Of a stretch of DNA of 51,280 nt, positions 9,280-17,662 are shown one piece after another. A model generated the notes under the pieces. The model was not told the origin of the DNA. It saw nothing but the letters and a program-made list of their open reading frames with translations, and ran no database searches. Made by a program: the position numbers and the translations under genes. Numbering within the stretch: the stretch's first letter is position 1; each line of letters starts with the position of its first letter. This DNA is from Chloroflexota bacterium. GTDB lineage: Bacteria > Chloroflexota > Dehalococcoidia > Dehalococcoidales > UBA2162. The stretch covers positions 1-51,280 of the forward strand of contig JACPPR010000024.1 of assembly GCA_016190895.1 (NCBI GenBank). Direction: 5' to 3'.

Positions 9280-11139
9280 ATGATTTCAGGTTACATGGGG
9301 AAAATGCTATTCGTGAACCTTTCCACGGGGGAGGTAAGCGAGGAAACGCCAGACGAAGGCCTTTACCGCGATTTTATGGGCGGGCCTGGTATCGGAGCAA
9401 AAATTCTTTATGACCGCATGAAGGGTGGGGTAGACCCGCTGGGGCCGGATAATATACTCGGCTTTGTTACCGGGCCTCTAACAGGCTCGCCGGCAAACAC
9501 GGGCGCCCGCTATACGGTGGTCTGCAAATCACCGCTCACCGGAGGCTGGGGGGACGCCAATTCCGGCGGTATCTTCGGACCCACCCTGAAGTTTGCCGGC
9601 TATGACGCTGTTTTCTTCACTGGCATATCCCCCAAACCTGTTTATCTCGCCATAGAGAATGGCAAGGCTGAGATAAGAGACGCCGTTCACCTCTGGGGCA
9701 AGGACGCCTACGAGACCGAGGCTATGCTGCGAGAGGAGATGGGCAAGGGCACCGAGGTCGCCTGCATTGGCCCTTCAGGGGAGACTGTCTCACTGATTTC
9801 CTGTGTTATTACTGAAAAAGGCGCGGCTGCCGGCCGTTCCGGAGTCGGGGCGGTGATGGGTTCCAAGAGACTCAAGGCGGTGGCAGTCAAGGGAGACCAG
9901 AAAGTCCCCATCGCCGACCTTGACCGCGCCAATAAGCTGCGGACGGAGCACATACAGCAAATGAAGCAGCCCGGGCAGGGGCCGCAGGGCAGCATGTCAT
10001 TCCTGGAGCGATTTCATACTTACGGCACCGGCGGGATGGCCGGCCGTTCGGCTCAAAGCGGAGATTCGCCGGTAAAGAATTGGGCCGGCGTCGGCATCAT
10101 CGATTTTCCCGATGTCAAGCCGTTCGATGGCGATAACGTCATCGCCAACCTGGATAAGCGCGTCGCCTGCTGGCACTGTCCCATCGGTTGCCAGGCGTCG
10201 CTCAAGGATGGCAAAGGCGATTACAACTATCCGGCGGGAACTCGGCGTCCTGAATATGAGACGCTGTCCTCGTTCGGCTCTATGTGTCTGAACAATGACA
10301 TCGAGGCCATCGCCATGGCTAACCACATTTGTAACAGCTATGGGCTGGATACTATCTCGGCGGGCACGGTTATCGCTTTCGCTATGGAGCTGTACGAAAA
10401 TCGCATCATCACCAGGAGAGATACCGACGGCATCGACCTCAGGTGGGGCAACGGGAGAGCCATGGTAGATATGACCTGGAAAGTTGCCAAGCGAGAAGGC
10501 TTCGGCGATATCCTGGCTGATGGCGTGAAGGCAGCCGCCGAGAAAATCGGCAAGGGGGCTGAGAAATATGCCGTGCACGCCGGCGGCTCCGAGATTGGCA
10601 TGCACGACCCGAAGCTGATTGGCGGCATGGGCGGTGGGGGTGGTTCGGCAGCGCGTTACCAGATGGATGCCACCCCGGGCCGACATACGGCCGGCTTTGG
10701 GCCGAGCAGTTTCCGGAACCATGTCGTTAACGCAGCCGGAGTTTGCTTCTTCGGTACTTTCGGGGGAAGGCCGGGCGCCACCGATTTTGTAACGGAACAG
10801 CTTGCGGCCGTGACCGGCCTGAAGCGCTCGACTGACGAGTTACTGAAGTGCGGCGAGAGAATCGCCAACATCAGGCACGTCTTCAATCTGCGGGAAGGCA
10901 TCAATCCCCTGAAGGTTTACGTCCATCCCAGGATGATAGGCGACCCGCCTCAGACAGAGGGACCGTTGAAAGGCGTGAGGGCTGACATCGAGGCGCAAAA
11001 CTACTGGAATCTGGGGCAATTGGACTGGGACAGAATAACCACCAAACCGAGCAAGAAGAAGCTACTGGAGCTTGGCCTTAACAAGGTGGCTGATGAGCTT
11101 TGGCCCCCTGCACCCCCGCCCGGACCGAGGCCGGGGTAA
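9280..11139 (+). CDS. aldehyde:ferredoxin oxidoreductase (tungsten/molybdenum AOR family)
   Basis: 619 aa; 'GGPGIGAKILYDRMKGGVDPLGPDNILGFVTGPLTGSPANTGARYTVVCKSPLTGGWGDANSGG', 'CWHCPIGC...' cluster motif, 'DTISAGTVIAFAMEL'. Confidence 0.95.
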   Translation: MISGYMGKMLFVNLSTGEVSEETPDEGLYRDFMGGPGIGAKILYDRMKGGVDPLGPDNILGFVTGPLTGSPANTGARYTVVCKSPLTGGWGDANSGGIFGPTLKFAGYDAVFFTGISPKPVYLAIENGKAEIRDAVHLWGKDAYETEAMLREEMGKGTEVACIGPSGETVSLISCVITEKGAAAGRSGVGAVMGSKRLKAVAVKGDQKVPIADLDRANKLRTEHIQQMKQPGQGPQGSMSFLERFHTYGTGGMAGRSAQSGDSPVKNWAGVGIIDFPDVKPFDGDNVIANLDKRVACWHCPIGCQASLKDGKGDYNYPAGTRRPEYETLSSFGSMCLNNDIEAIAMANHICNSYGLDTISAGTVIAFAMELYENRIITRRDTDGIDLRWGNGRAMVDMTWKVAKREGFGDILADGVKAAAEKIGKGAEKYAVHAGGSEIGMHDPKLIGGMGGGGGSAARYQMDATPGRHTAGFGPSSFRNHVVNAAGVCFFGTFGGRPGATDFVTEQLAAVTGLKRSTDELLKCGERIANIRHVFNLREGINPLKVYVHPRMIGDPPQTEGPLKGVRADIEAQNYWNLGQLDWDRITTKPSKKKLLELGLNKVADELWPPAPPPGPRPG

Positions 11140-11212
11140 AGCCGGTTAAAGAGTGTTTGTGGTTGGGCTCGCCCCGACATGTCGGGGCGAGCCAACCGGC
11201 ATACTCACCAGA

Positions 11213-11608
11213 ACCCTTTCCTCTCCCCTTGCGGGAGAGGACGAGAACTGCCTCGTAGTTGAACAGCGCACTAAGGTGAGGGGGCACAATAATATCACCC
11301 TCACCCTAGTTGGCCCATTTCATTCAGTGCAGGCTTCATCCCTCTCCCGTCGAGGGAGAGGGTAAATTAAGCAATGCTGACGGAGAAAGGAAATAAATCA
11401 GTCTCCTCTCCCCTTGCGGGAGAGGATTAAGCGAGCCACGTATTAGATACGGTGACTGAGGTGAGGGGAAGTAAATTAGTATCACCATCACCCTAGTCGC
11501 TTCATTCACTGCAAGGTTTCAACCTTCCGATTCGTTTCACTCATACGGAATCCCGTAAGAACGGAGTGAATCGGGCTCTCCCGTCAAGGGAGAGGGTAAA
11601 TAAGAAAA
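11213..11608. repeat. two tandem copies of a CTCTCCC/GGGAGAG palindromic repeat unit; second copy carries a 51-bp hairpin insertion
   Basis: Unit 1 11213-11366; unit 2 11401-11608; shared 'ctctccccttgcgggagagga...caccctagt...cattca(g/c)tgca...ctctcccgtc(g/a)agggagagggtaaat'. Confidence 0.7.
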
Positions 11609-11636
11609 CTTTTCGGCTTTGCAATGACGAAAGAAG

Positions 11637-11933
11637 TTGGTCGTCAATCAGATGATTAAGTGTACTGTGGAGATGTGGGGCTTGCCCCGTGAGGTGAGCG
11701 GGATGCCGGCCGTAGAGGTACAGTTAGAGGCTGATGCCGGACTGAGCGATGTTATTGCTGCCCTCAAGCGCCAAATTCCGGCGCTCGAGGGCAGCGTCAT
11801 TTGCCATGGAGAAAACCGCCTGGAGGATACCTGCGTCTTTAATATCGACGGGCAGTTCTTGCTTGAGGACGAAAAGCTCCGGCTTAAGGACGGCGATTGC
11901 CTCCGCTTGCTCACGCTGGCGACGGGGGGATGA
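11637..11933 (+). CDS. MoaD/ThiS-like sulfur-carrier protein
   Basis: Ubiquitin-like small protein ending in ...LATGG; 'LEDTCVFNIDGQFLLEDEKLRLKDGDCLRLL'; directly downstream of AOR. Real start probably ATG at about 11652. Confidence 0.8.
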   Translation: MVVNQMIKCTVEMWGLPREVSGMPAVEVQLEADAGLSDVIAALKRQIPALEGSVICHGENRLEDTCVFNIDGQFLLEDEKLRLKDGDCLRLLTLATGG

Positions 11934-12066
11934 GCAGGCGAAGCACAAATCTCAAAGTTGAAATGCCAAATCAATGCCAAATGACAAAGCCCAAAGTCCA
12001 TATAACTTAGACATTTAGCAATTTGGATTTCATTTGATATTTGGATTTTGGAATTTGAATTTTTTC

Positions 12067-12095
12067 TTGACAGCCCTTTGCAGGCATAGTAGAAT
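12067..12095 (+). promoter_or_regulatory. sigma70-like promoter TTGACA-N17-TAGAAT
   Basis: 'ttgacagccctttgcaggcatagtagaat'. Confidence 0.6.
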
Positions 12096-12101
12096 AGCCA
12101 T

Positions 12102-12303
12102 CACATTATTGAAGGAGACACGCAAGAGTCCGATGACAAAGAATAGTCTTCAGTCTATGACTATGTGTCGCGCTACGTTCGAAGGTAGTGACGGCCGGGC
12201 TTTGTGCGTCTTCGGCTTCAGGATGACATAAAACAAGTTTAGAAAAACTAAAGAAGAGACCGCAAAGCCCGGGAAATCGAAAAATCCCGGGCTTAATTTT
12301 TTC
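12102..12303 (+). ncRNA. candidate short transcription unit / small RNA (possible 32-aa ORF 12133-12231)
   Basis: Promoter at 12067-12095 and strong hairpin + T-run at 12265-12302 bracket about 200 nt with no recognisable conserved gene. Confidence 0.4.
12265..12302 (+). terminator. Rho-independent terminator
   Basis: AAGCCCGGGA-aatcgaaaaa-TCCCGGGCTT followed by aatttttt. Confidence 0.8.
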
Positions 12304-12462
12304 TTGGAGAATTGACAAGAAGCTGAAGAGGCGGGTTTATCAATACCATACCGACGAAAGTCGGTATCCAGAATAGGCAAAAGAGGCAAGGAGTACCCTG
12401 GATTCCGTGTCAAGCACGGAATGGAATTATCTTACTAATAAAACTCTAAAGGAGGGATTCAA

Positions 12463-12996
12463 ATGTTAAAAGGTCAAAAAGTTCTATTGCGGCCGGTGAG
12501 GAGGTCGGACATCCAGTATTTCCTGAAGTGGTTCAACGACGCGGAGGTCGTGCAGTATGTCGACCAGTGCATGCCGATGACGGAGATGGCCGCGGAGAAG
12601 TGGATAGAGCGGATGGGCACGGAACAGACGCAGGTGTACTTTGTCATCGAGGCCGTCGGAGGTGAAACAACCGGGCCTATCGGGGGCGTGGAGTTGGTCA
12701 ACATCAATCCGAAAGACCACAACGCTATGTTCAGCATCGCCATCGGGGATAAGGACTCCTGGAGCAAGGGCTACGGCACCGAGGCGGGGAGGCTGATTAT
12801 CAAATACGGCTTTGAGCAGCTAAATCTGCACCGAATCGGTTCGGAGGTCCTTGCCTTCAATGAACGCAGCCTGCGGATGCACAGGAGCATCGGCTTCAAA
12901 GAGGAGGGAAGGCGGAGAGAGAGTTGTTTCGGGAACGGGCAGTATCAAGATGAGGTAGTTTTCGGCATCCTGAGGGGGGAGTGGAAAGGACTTTAG
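12463..12996 (+). CDS. GNAT family N-acetyltransferase (RimJ/RimL type)
   Basis: 'LRPVRRSDIQYFLKWFND', 'SWSKGYGTEAGRLIIKYGFEQLNLHRIGSEVLAFNERSLRMHRSIGFKEEG'. Confidence 0.92.
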   Translation: MLKGQKVLLRPVRRSDIQYFLKWFNDAEVVQYVDQCMPMTEMAAEKWIERMGTEQTQVYFVIEAVGGETTGPIGGVELVNINPKDHNAMFSIAIGDKDSWSKGYGTEAGRLIIKYGFEQLNLHRIGSEVLAFNERSLRMHRSIGFKEEGRRRESCFGNGQYQDEVVFGILRGEWKGL

Positions 12997-13181
12997 TAGA
13001 TTAGACGGTGTTGTCATGCTGGAGTCCCGACTTGTCGGGACGAAGCATCTCAGTGAAGGGTGGGGACAACTGACCAGGGTTTTACTCCCCCACCCTGAGA
13101 TTCTTCAGGAGTCCTGATGAAACCGGGACTCCTGAAGAATGACACGTCCAAGCATGACTATTAAGGGGCAGGAAAGCGTTT

Positions 13182-13940
13182 TTACCGGGGCTTCTCACAG
13201 ATAAAAAAGCCCCGATTGGAATATCTGGTTAGTGGGCGTAATCCTTTTCGTTGGTCGTGGGCGTAGGACCGAACCTCGATAAAACCGGCGTTTTCCAAGG
13301 CGGACAGTATTTCGGAATGGGAATAACATCTCTGGCTAAGTGTCAGGTCGGAGCGCCACCAGGCATTGTCTTCAAGGCGAAAGATGGTGAAATCGATTGC
13401 GCCGATACGTTGCTTCGAATCATATCTGTTTGGAAAGATGCAGACATGGTCGTCTTCGATAATGGCATAATGGCCCTTCCAATTGGTAACGTATCCATGC
13501 TCCAGATTCATATCGAACAGGAAAATCCCGCCGGGCTTGAGACATTTGTGGACGCTCCTGAAGACCTCGGTCAGTTCCTCGATTGTCATAACGTGGTTCA
13601 GACTATCGAACATAGAGGCGACGGCGTCGTACTTTTTGGGTAATCTAAAAGTGCGGGCATCATCCAAAATGAATTGAGCGGCAGAGGCGTTCTCCCTGGC
13701 GAATTTTAGCATTTCTCCGGAACCATCTAGTCCGGTTACCGCATATCCTCGCACGGATAGCTCTTGCGCCAGTTGCCCGGTGCCGCAGCATAAATCCAAT
13801 ATACGGGCATTCCCCGGTACTTTAGGCAGCACTAGCTCATCAAGAACGGCGAGCGCTTTCGGGGTAAAATGGCTGCCCCAGTGCTTGTTATACACCCAGG
13901 CGAAGCGGTCATAATCTGAATATGTGTTTGCAGATTTCAT
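13182..13940 (-). CDS. class I SAM-dependent methyltransferase
   Basis: 'ARILDLCCGTGQLAQELSVRGYAVTGLDGSGEML'. Confidence 0.88.
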   Translation of the reverse strand: MKSANTYSDYDRFAWVYNKHWGSHFTPKALAVLDELVLPKVPGNARILDLCCGTGQLAQELSVRGYAVTGLDGSGEMLKFARENASAAQFILDDARTFRLPKKYDAVASMFDSLNHVMTIEELTEVFRSVHKCLKPGGIFLFDMNLEHGYVTNWKGHYAIIEDDHVCIFPNRYDSKQRIGAIDFTIFRLEDNAWWRSDLTLSQRCYSHSEILSALENAGFIEVRSYAHDQRKGLRPLTRYSNRGFFICEKPR

Positions 13941-14014
13941 GGTTCTCAAATAGTGCCCAGAGTAGAGGTGAGGGGTTACTAAACAATCTCCTTGGCATAA
14001 TCTTATTCGCGGAG

Positions 14015-14494
14015 TTAAGATTTCTTGCCCGAAGCTACCATGATATCAATCAAGGCATCTTCGCTGGCCATGTGTTTCATCACCATCCCGATGATTCCGT
14101 AAAAAATATTCTGGATGATGACGCTGGCTTCGCGGAGTTGCTCCCGGCTGGCATTTTCCGGAAGCGCTTCGCCGATGGCTTTGATGGATTGCTCGAGTGC
14201 CTGCACTATTTCATCGTGCTGTGATTTCAATGCTCTGGCAATTTTGCCAGTCTGGCGCTCAAGCAAGAGCTTGGTCTCTTTCCTTATATGGGATGCGGCC
14301 GATTCCCCGAGATAGACAAGCGCGTCGTGGATGGTGAACAGTCTGTCCCGCAGCTCGCCCAGTTTCTCCTCCGGCGCCATGGTCAGCATTTCATCTATGC
14401 CGCCGATGGCGCTATACACCTGCCCCACCTTTCGGCGAAAGTTCTCGTGCTCCATTTTCAGGTTGGAGACGCCACGCGGCCTAGCATCCGGCAT
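14015..14494 (-). CDS. helical protein, possibly hemerythrin-HHE-like
   Basis: About 150 aa, helical, with spaced H/E residues; weak family match. Confidence 0.5.
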   Translation of the reverse strand: MPDARPRGVSNLKMEHENFRRKVGQVYSAIGGIDEMLTMAPEEKLGELRDRLFTIHDALVYLGESAASHIRKETKLLLERQTGKIARALKSQHDEIVQALEQSIKAIGEALPENASREQLREASVIIQNIFYGIIGMVMKHMASEDALIDIMVASGKKS

Positions 14495-14586
14495 ACTCAG
14501 CTCCAGACGAACAAATTCCGTTCAAACACTTTTCCTCTTTCGGTACCACTTATATCTTAGCACGATTTCCGACCTGACGGCGCCTC

Positions 14587-15123
14587 TTGCTTTTTCGTTG
14601 TTATGCTATACTGAATTTACAGCACCCTTTCGGTACAGCGTGCTTCTGGCTAATGGTCAATCCGGAGGGCACGACGAGCGTGAACAGACCAACAGGCAGC
14701 GTCCGGCAGATATATAAGTTCCATTGGCACGTCTTGTTCACCCACTTCCCTGTTTCTTTTCTTATGGTGGCCTTTGGCTTCCACCTGCTGGATATAGGGT
14801 TCGCTCCATCAGGCTTTTGGCTGGCCACAGATATCGTATTCATTGCCGCCGTCCTGACACTGGTGCCCGTTGCGCTGACCGGGTGGGTCACATGGAAAGG
14901 GGCTTACAGGGGGGCCAAAATCAGGCTGTTCCAGATAAAAATCGCCGTCTCCTGGGCAATGTTCGCCATCGGTATCCCGCTGGCTGTCTGGCGGACAGCG
15001 CTGCTTGTCGGGGGCACTGGAGACGCAGGCTCATTTCATTGGGTGTACCTGGCGGGTAATGCGCTGCTGATTGTCGGAGCGGTTATCGAGGGCTATTACG
15101 GAGGGCGGCTCAGTCACCGGTAA
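14587..15123 (+). CDS. DUF2231-like membrane protein
   Basis: 'FHWHVLFTHFPVSFLMVAFGFHLLDI', four predicted TM helices; start may be ATG at about 14653. Confidence 0.65.
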   Translation: MLFRCYAILNLQHPFGTACFWLMVNPEGTTSVNRPTGSVRQIYKFHWHVLFTHFPVSFLMVAFGFHLLDIGFAPSGFWLATDIVFIAAVLTLVPVALTGWVTWKGAYRGAKIRLFQIKIAVSWAMFAIGIPLAVWRTALLVGGTGDAGSFHWVYLAGNALLIVGAVIEGYYGGRLSHR

Positions 15124-15216
15124 GGTTTTACCGACAATTTCTTAGCCGTAACAGATTATCTTTCGTTATTGCACAGGCGGGGACGCCCCGTATCAAAGTA
15201 AGGGGCAAGCTTTGTG

Positions 15217-16416
15217 CTACCCTTTGAGCTTGTCTATCATCATCGGCACCACTTTGAACAGGTCGCCGACGATGCCGTAGGTGGCAATTTCAAAGATGGG
15301 TGCGTTGGGGTCGTTGTTGATAGCCACGATGCATTCGGAGGTCTGCATACCGGCCAGGTGCTGGACAGAGCCGGAGATACCGCAAGCGATATAGAGCTTG
15401 GGGCGCACTGTCTTGCCGGTTTGCCCCACCTGGTGGGAATAGGGAATCCAGCCCTCGTCTACCGGCGGGCGGGACGAGCCTACGGCGGCTCCCATGACTC
15501 TTGCCAGTTCTTCAATCAGTTTGAAGTTCTCCGGTTTCTCCAGGCCTCTGCCACCGGAAACGATGATATCGGCGTCCTCGATTTTTATCTTTTCCTTCAG
15601 GTCGGCTACGAAGCTAAGGAGGCGCGTTTTTGAGGTGACGGCGGCTTTATCGAAGTCTACCTTGATAATTTGTCCCTGTCTGCCAGAGAACGGCTTCTTA
15701 GCAAAGACGCGAGGGCGGACGGTCGCCATCTGGGGGCGTTTTGCCTCGCAGATGATGGTTGCCATAATGTTGCCGCCGAAGGCGGGGCGGGTCTGCAGGA
15801 GCAGCCTTTTTTCGGTATCGATTGCCAGGTCGGTGCAATCGGCAGTCAGTCCGGTCTGCAACGTTGCCGCAACTCGCGGAATCAGCGAGCGCCCCAGCGA
15901 GGTAGCGCCGACCAGGACAATCTCCGGTTTGTGTTCTTGAATCAATTTGACCAGCGCGCCGGCGTACAGGTCTTCCGACTGGCTGCCCAGGGCGGGGTCA
16001 TCGACCAGAAAGACCTTGTCAGCGCCGTAAGCTATCAGTTGCTCGGCGTTCTTGATATTATTACCCAGGCAGACAGCACATAACTCCGTTTTCAGTCCTC
16101 GGCCTGAAGGCTCGGCCTGAAGGCTATCGGCCAGCTCTCTGCCTCGGGAGAGCAGCTCGTAGCCAACGCTCTTAATCTCACCTTCCCGTTGCTCGGCAAA
16201 GACCCAGATGCCTCGGTGCCCCTCGGCCGCCGGAGCTTTGGCTTCCTCTTCGATTATGACGGCTTCGAAGGCGCAGGCCTCTTTGCAGGCGCCGCAAAGG
16301 GTGCAACCGACGTTGACGTAGGCTTTGTCATCCTTGATTTCCATTACGCCGAACGGGCAGACTGCCACGCAGCTGGCGCATCCGGTACAGGTTTCAATGT
16401 TTATTTTAATGCCCAT
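15217..16416 (-). CDS. etfA: electron transfer flavoprotein alpha subunit with N-terminal 2x[4Fe-4S] ferredoxin domain
   Basis: 'CTGCASCVAVCPFGVMEI...VGCTLCGACKEACAFEAV' fused to EtfA FAD domain 'IIVSGGRGLEKPENFKLIEELARVMGAAVGSSRPPVDEGWIPYSHQVGQTGKTVRPKLYIACGISGSVQHLAGM'. Confidence 0.95.
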   Translation of the reverse strand: MGIKINIETCTGCASCVAVCPFGVMEIKDDKAYVNVGCTLCGACKEACAFEAVIIEEEAKAPAAEGHRGIWVFAEQREGEIKSVGYELLSRGRELADSLQAEPSGRGLKTELCAVCLGNNIKNAEQLIAYGADKVFLVDDPALGSQSEDLYAGALVKLIQEHKPEIVLVGATSLGRSLIPRVAATLQTGLTADCTDLAIDTEKRLLLQTRPAFGGNIMATIICEAKRPQMATVRPRVFAKKPFSGRQGQIIKVDFDKAAVTSKTRLLSFVADLKEKIKIEDADIIVSGGRGLEKPENFKLIEELARVMGAAVGSSRPPVDEGWIPYSHQVGQTGKTVRPKLYIACGISGSVQHLAGMQTSECIVAINNDPNAPIFEIATYGIVGDLFKVVPMMIDKLKG

Positions 16417-16437
16417 ATTTCCTTTACAATCCCTCGG

Positions 16438-16541
16438 TTGTCATTGCGAGACCATTGCGCCCGCAGGCGCAAGGCGAAGCAATCCGTGTGGGGAGGGGAA
16501 CCCCTCCCAGATTGCCACGTCGCTTCGCTCCTCGCAATGAC
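16438..16541. repeat. TCATTGCGAG-type palindromic intergenic repeat
   Basis: 'tgtcattgcgagaccattgcgcccgcaggcgcaaggcgaagcaatccg...gattgccacgtcgcttcgctcctcgcaatgaca'. Confidence 0.85.
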
Positions 16542-16560
16542 AGACGACGCATCGCTCTCA

Positions 16561-17346
16561 CTAAATTAACTGGCTGCCTCTCAGCTTCTTAATGAGGCTA
16601 TCTATCTGTTCTTCCGGGCTGCCCTGAAGCACTTCGCCGGTGCGGGTCCGTTGGGGTGAGAATATCTTGACCACGCGGGTCGGCGAGCCAGTCAGTCCGA
16701 CTCTGGCCGGGTCGGTTTCGAGTTCCTGCGCAGTCCAGGTCGGGATGACGGCGCTCTTGGCCTTAGCCTTGCCGCGCAGGGAGGGGAGGCGGGGCACATT
16801 GATTTCTTTGACGACTGTAATCAGGGCGGGCAGAGTGGCTTCGATTGTTTCGTGCCCTTCTTCAATCAACCGATGGACCTGGATAAGCCCTTCTTTTACC
16901 TCCTCGACCTTGCTGACATAGGAGACAAAAGCTATCCTCAGCATCTCAGCGGTTTCCGGGCCTACCTGGGCGGTATCTCCATCGATGGTTTGGCGCCCGC
17001 AGATGACCAAGTCGAAGTCCTTAATCTTCTTGATGGCTCTGGAGAGGGTGTAGGAAGTTGCCAGTGTATCCGCGCCGGCGAAAGCCCTATCACCTATCAG
17101 GATAGCCTCATCGGCGCCGAGGCTGATGGCTTCCCTGAGAGCGGCTTCGGCTTGCGGCGGGCCCATGCTGATGACGGTGACCTTGCCACCGTATCGCTCT
17201 TTGAGGCGGACGCCCTCTTCCAGGGCGTAGGCATCGAAGGGGTTGATGATATTCTCGATGCCCTGCCTCATCAGGGTGTTAGTTTCGGGGTTGATATTAA
17301 CCTTCGTGGTGCCGGGAACCTGCTTTAAGCAAACGATTATGTTCAT
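16561..17346 (-). CDS. etfB: electron transfer flavoprotein beta subunit
   Basis: 'MNIIVCLKQVPGTTKVNINPETNTLMRQGIENIINPFDAYALEEGVRLKERYGGKVTVISMGPPQAEAAL'. ORF-track start extends into an upstream repeat; start set at 17346. Confidence 0.95.
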   Translation of the reverse strand: MNIIVCLKQVPGTTKVNINPETNTLMRQGIENIINPFDAYALEEGVRLKERYGGKVTVISMGPPQAEAALREAISLGADEAILIGDRAFAGADTLATSYTLSRAIKKIKDFDLVICGRQTIDGDTAQVGPETAEMLRIAFVSYVSKVEEVKEGLIQVHRLIEEGHETIEATLPALITVVKEINVPRLPSLRGKAKAKSAVIPTWTAQELETDPARVGLTGSPTRVVKIFSPQRTRTGEVLQGSPEEQIDSLIKKLRGSQLI

Positions 17347-17397
17347 AAAACACCTGTTATTGTGAATGAACCTGGAACGATGTGTCAATCCTCCACT

Positions 17398-17503
17398 TGT
17401 CATTGCGAGACCATTCCGCGACAAAATCGGGGAAGGCGAAACAATCCGCATAAATCTTAGAGATTGCCACGCCCCGATAAAAATCGGGGCTCGCAATGAC
17501 AAA
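17398..17503. repeat. TCATTGCGAG-type palindromic intergenic repeat
   Basis: 'tgtcattgcgagaccattccgcgacaaaatcggggaaggcgaaacaatccg...gattgccacgccccgataaaaatcggggctcgcaatgacaa'. Confidence 0.85.
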
Positions 17504-17662
17504 AAATCGTAGCTTTGCTTCGCCTAAATTAGTCTCGTCTTGCCTTTCTTTTTCTCAGTTCAACCTCACCCTCTAACTCCCTCTCCGCTAGCGGAGAGGG
17601 AGAAAAGGACGGTTGCCCCCCTCTCCGTCAACGGAGAGGGGCAGGGGTGAGGTCACTATCCT

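Noticed and set aside
9997-10722. 241-aa minus-strand ORF
   Set aside because: Lies wholly antisense to the AOR gene; low-complexity shadow ORF in GC-rich sequence with no family signature.
11213-11608. Possible CRISPR array between AOR and the MoaD-like gene
   Set aside because: Only two imperfect, large palindromic units; no regular short direct repeats with unique spacers and no cas genes in the window.
16096-16128. 13-nt tandem duplication 'ggcctgaaggctc' inside etfA
   Set aside because: The reading frame stays open through the gene; a minor local duplication with no clear consequence.
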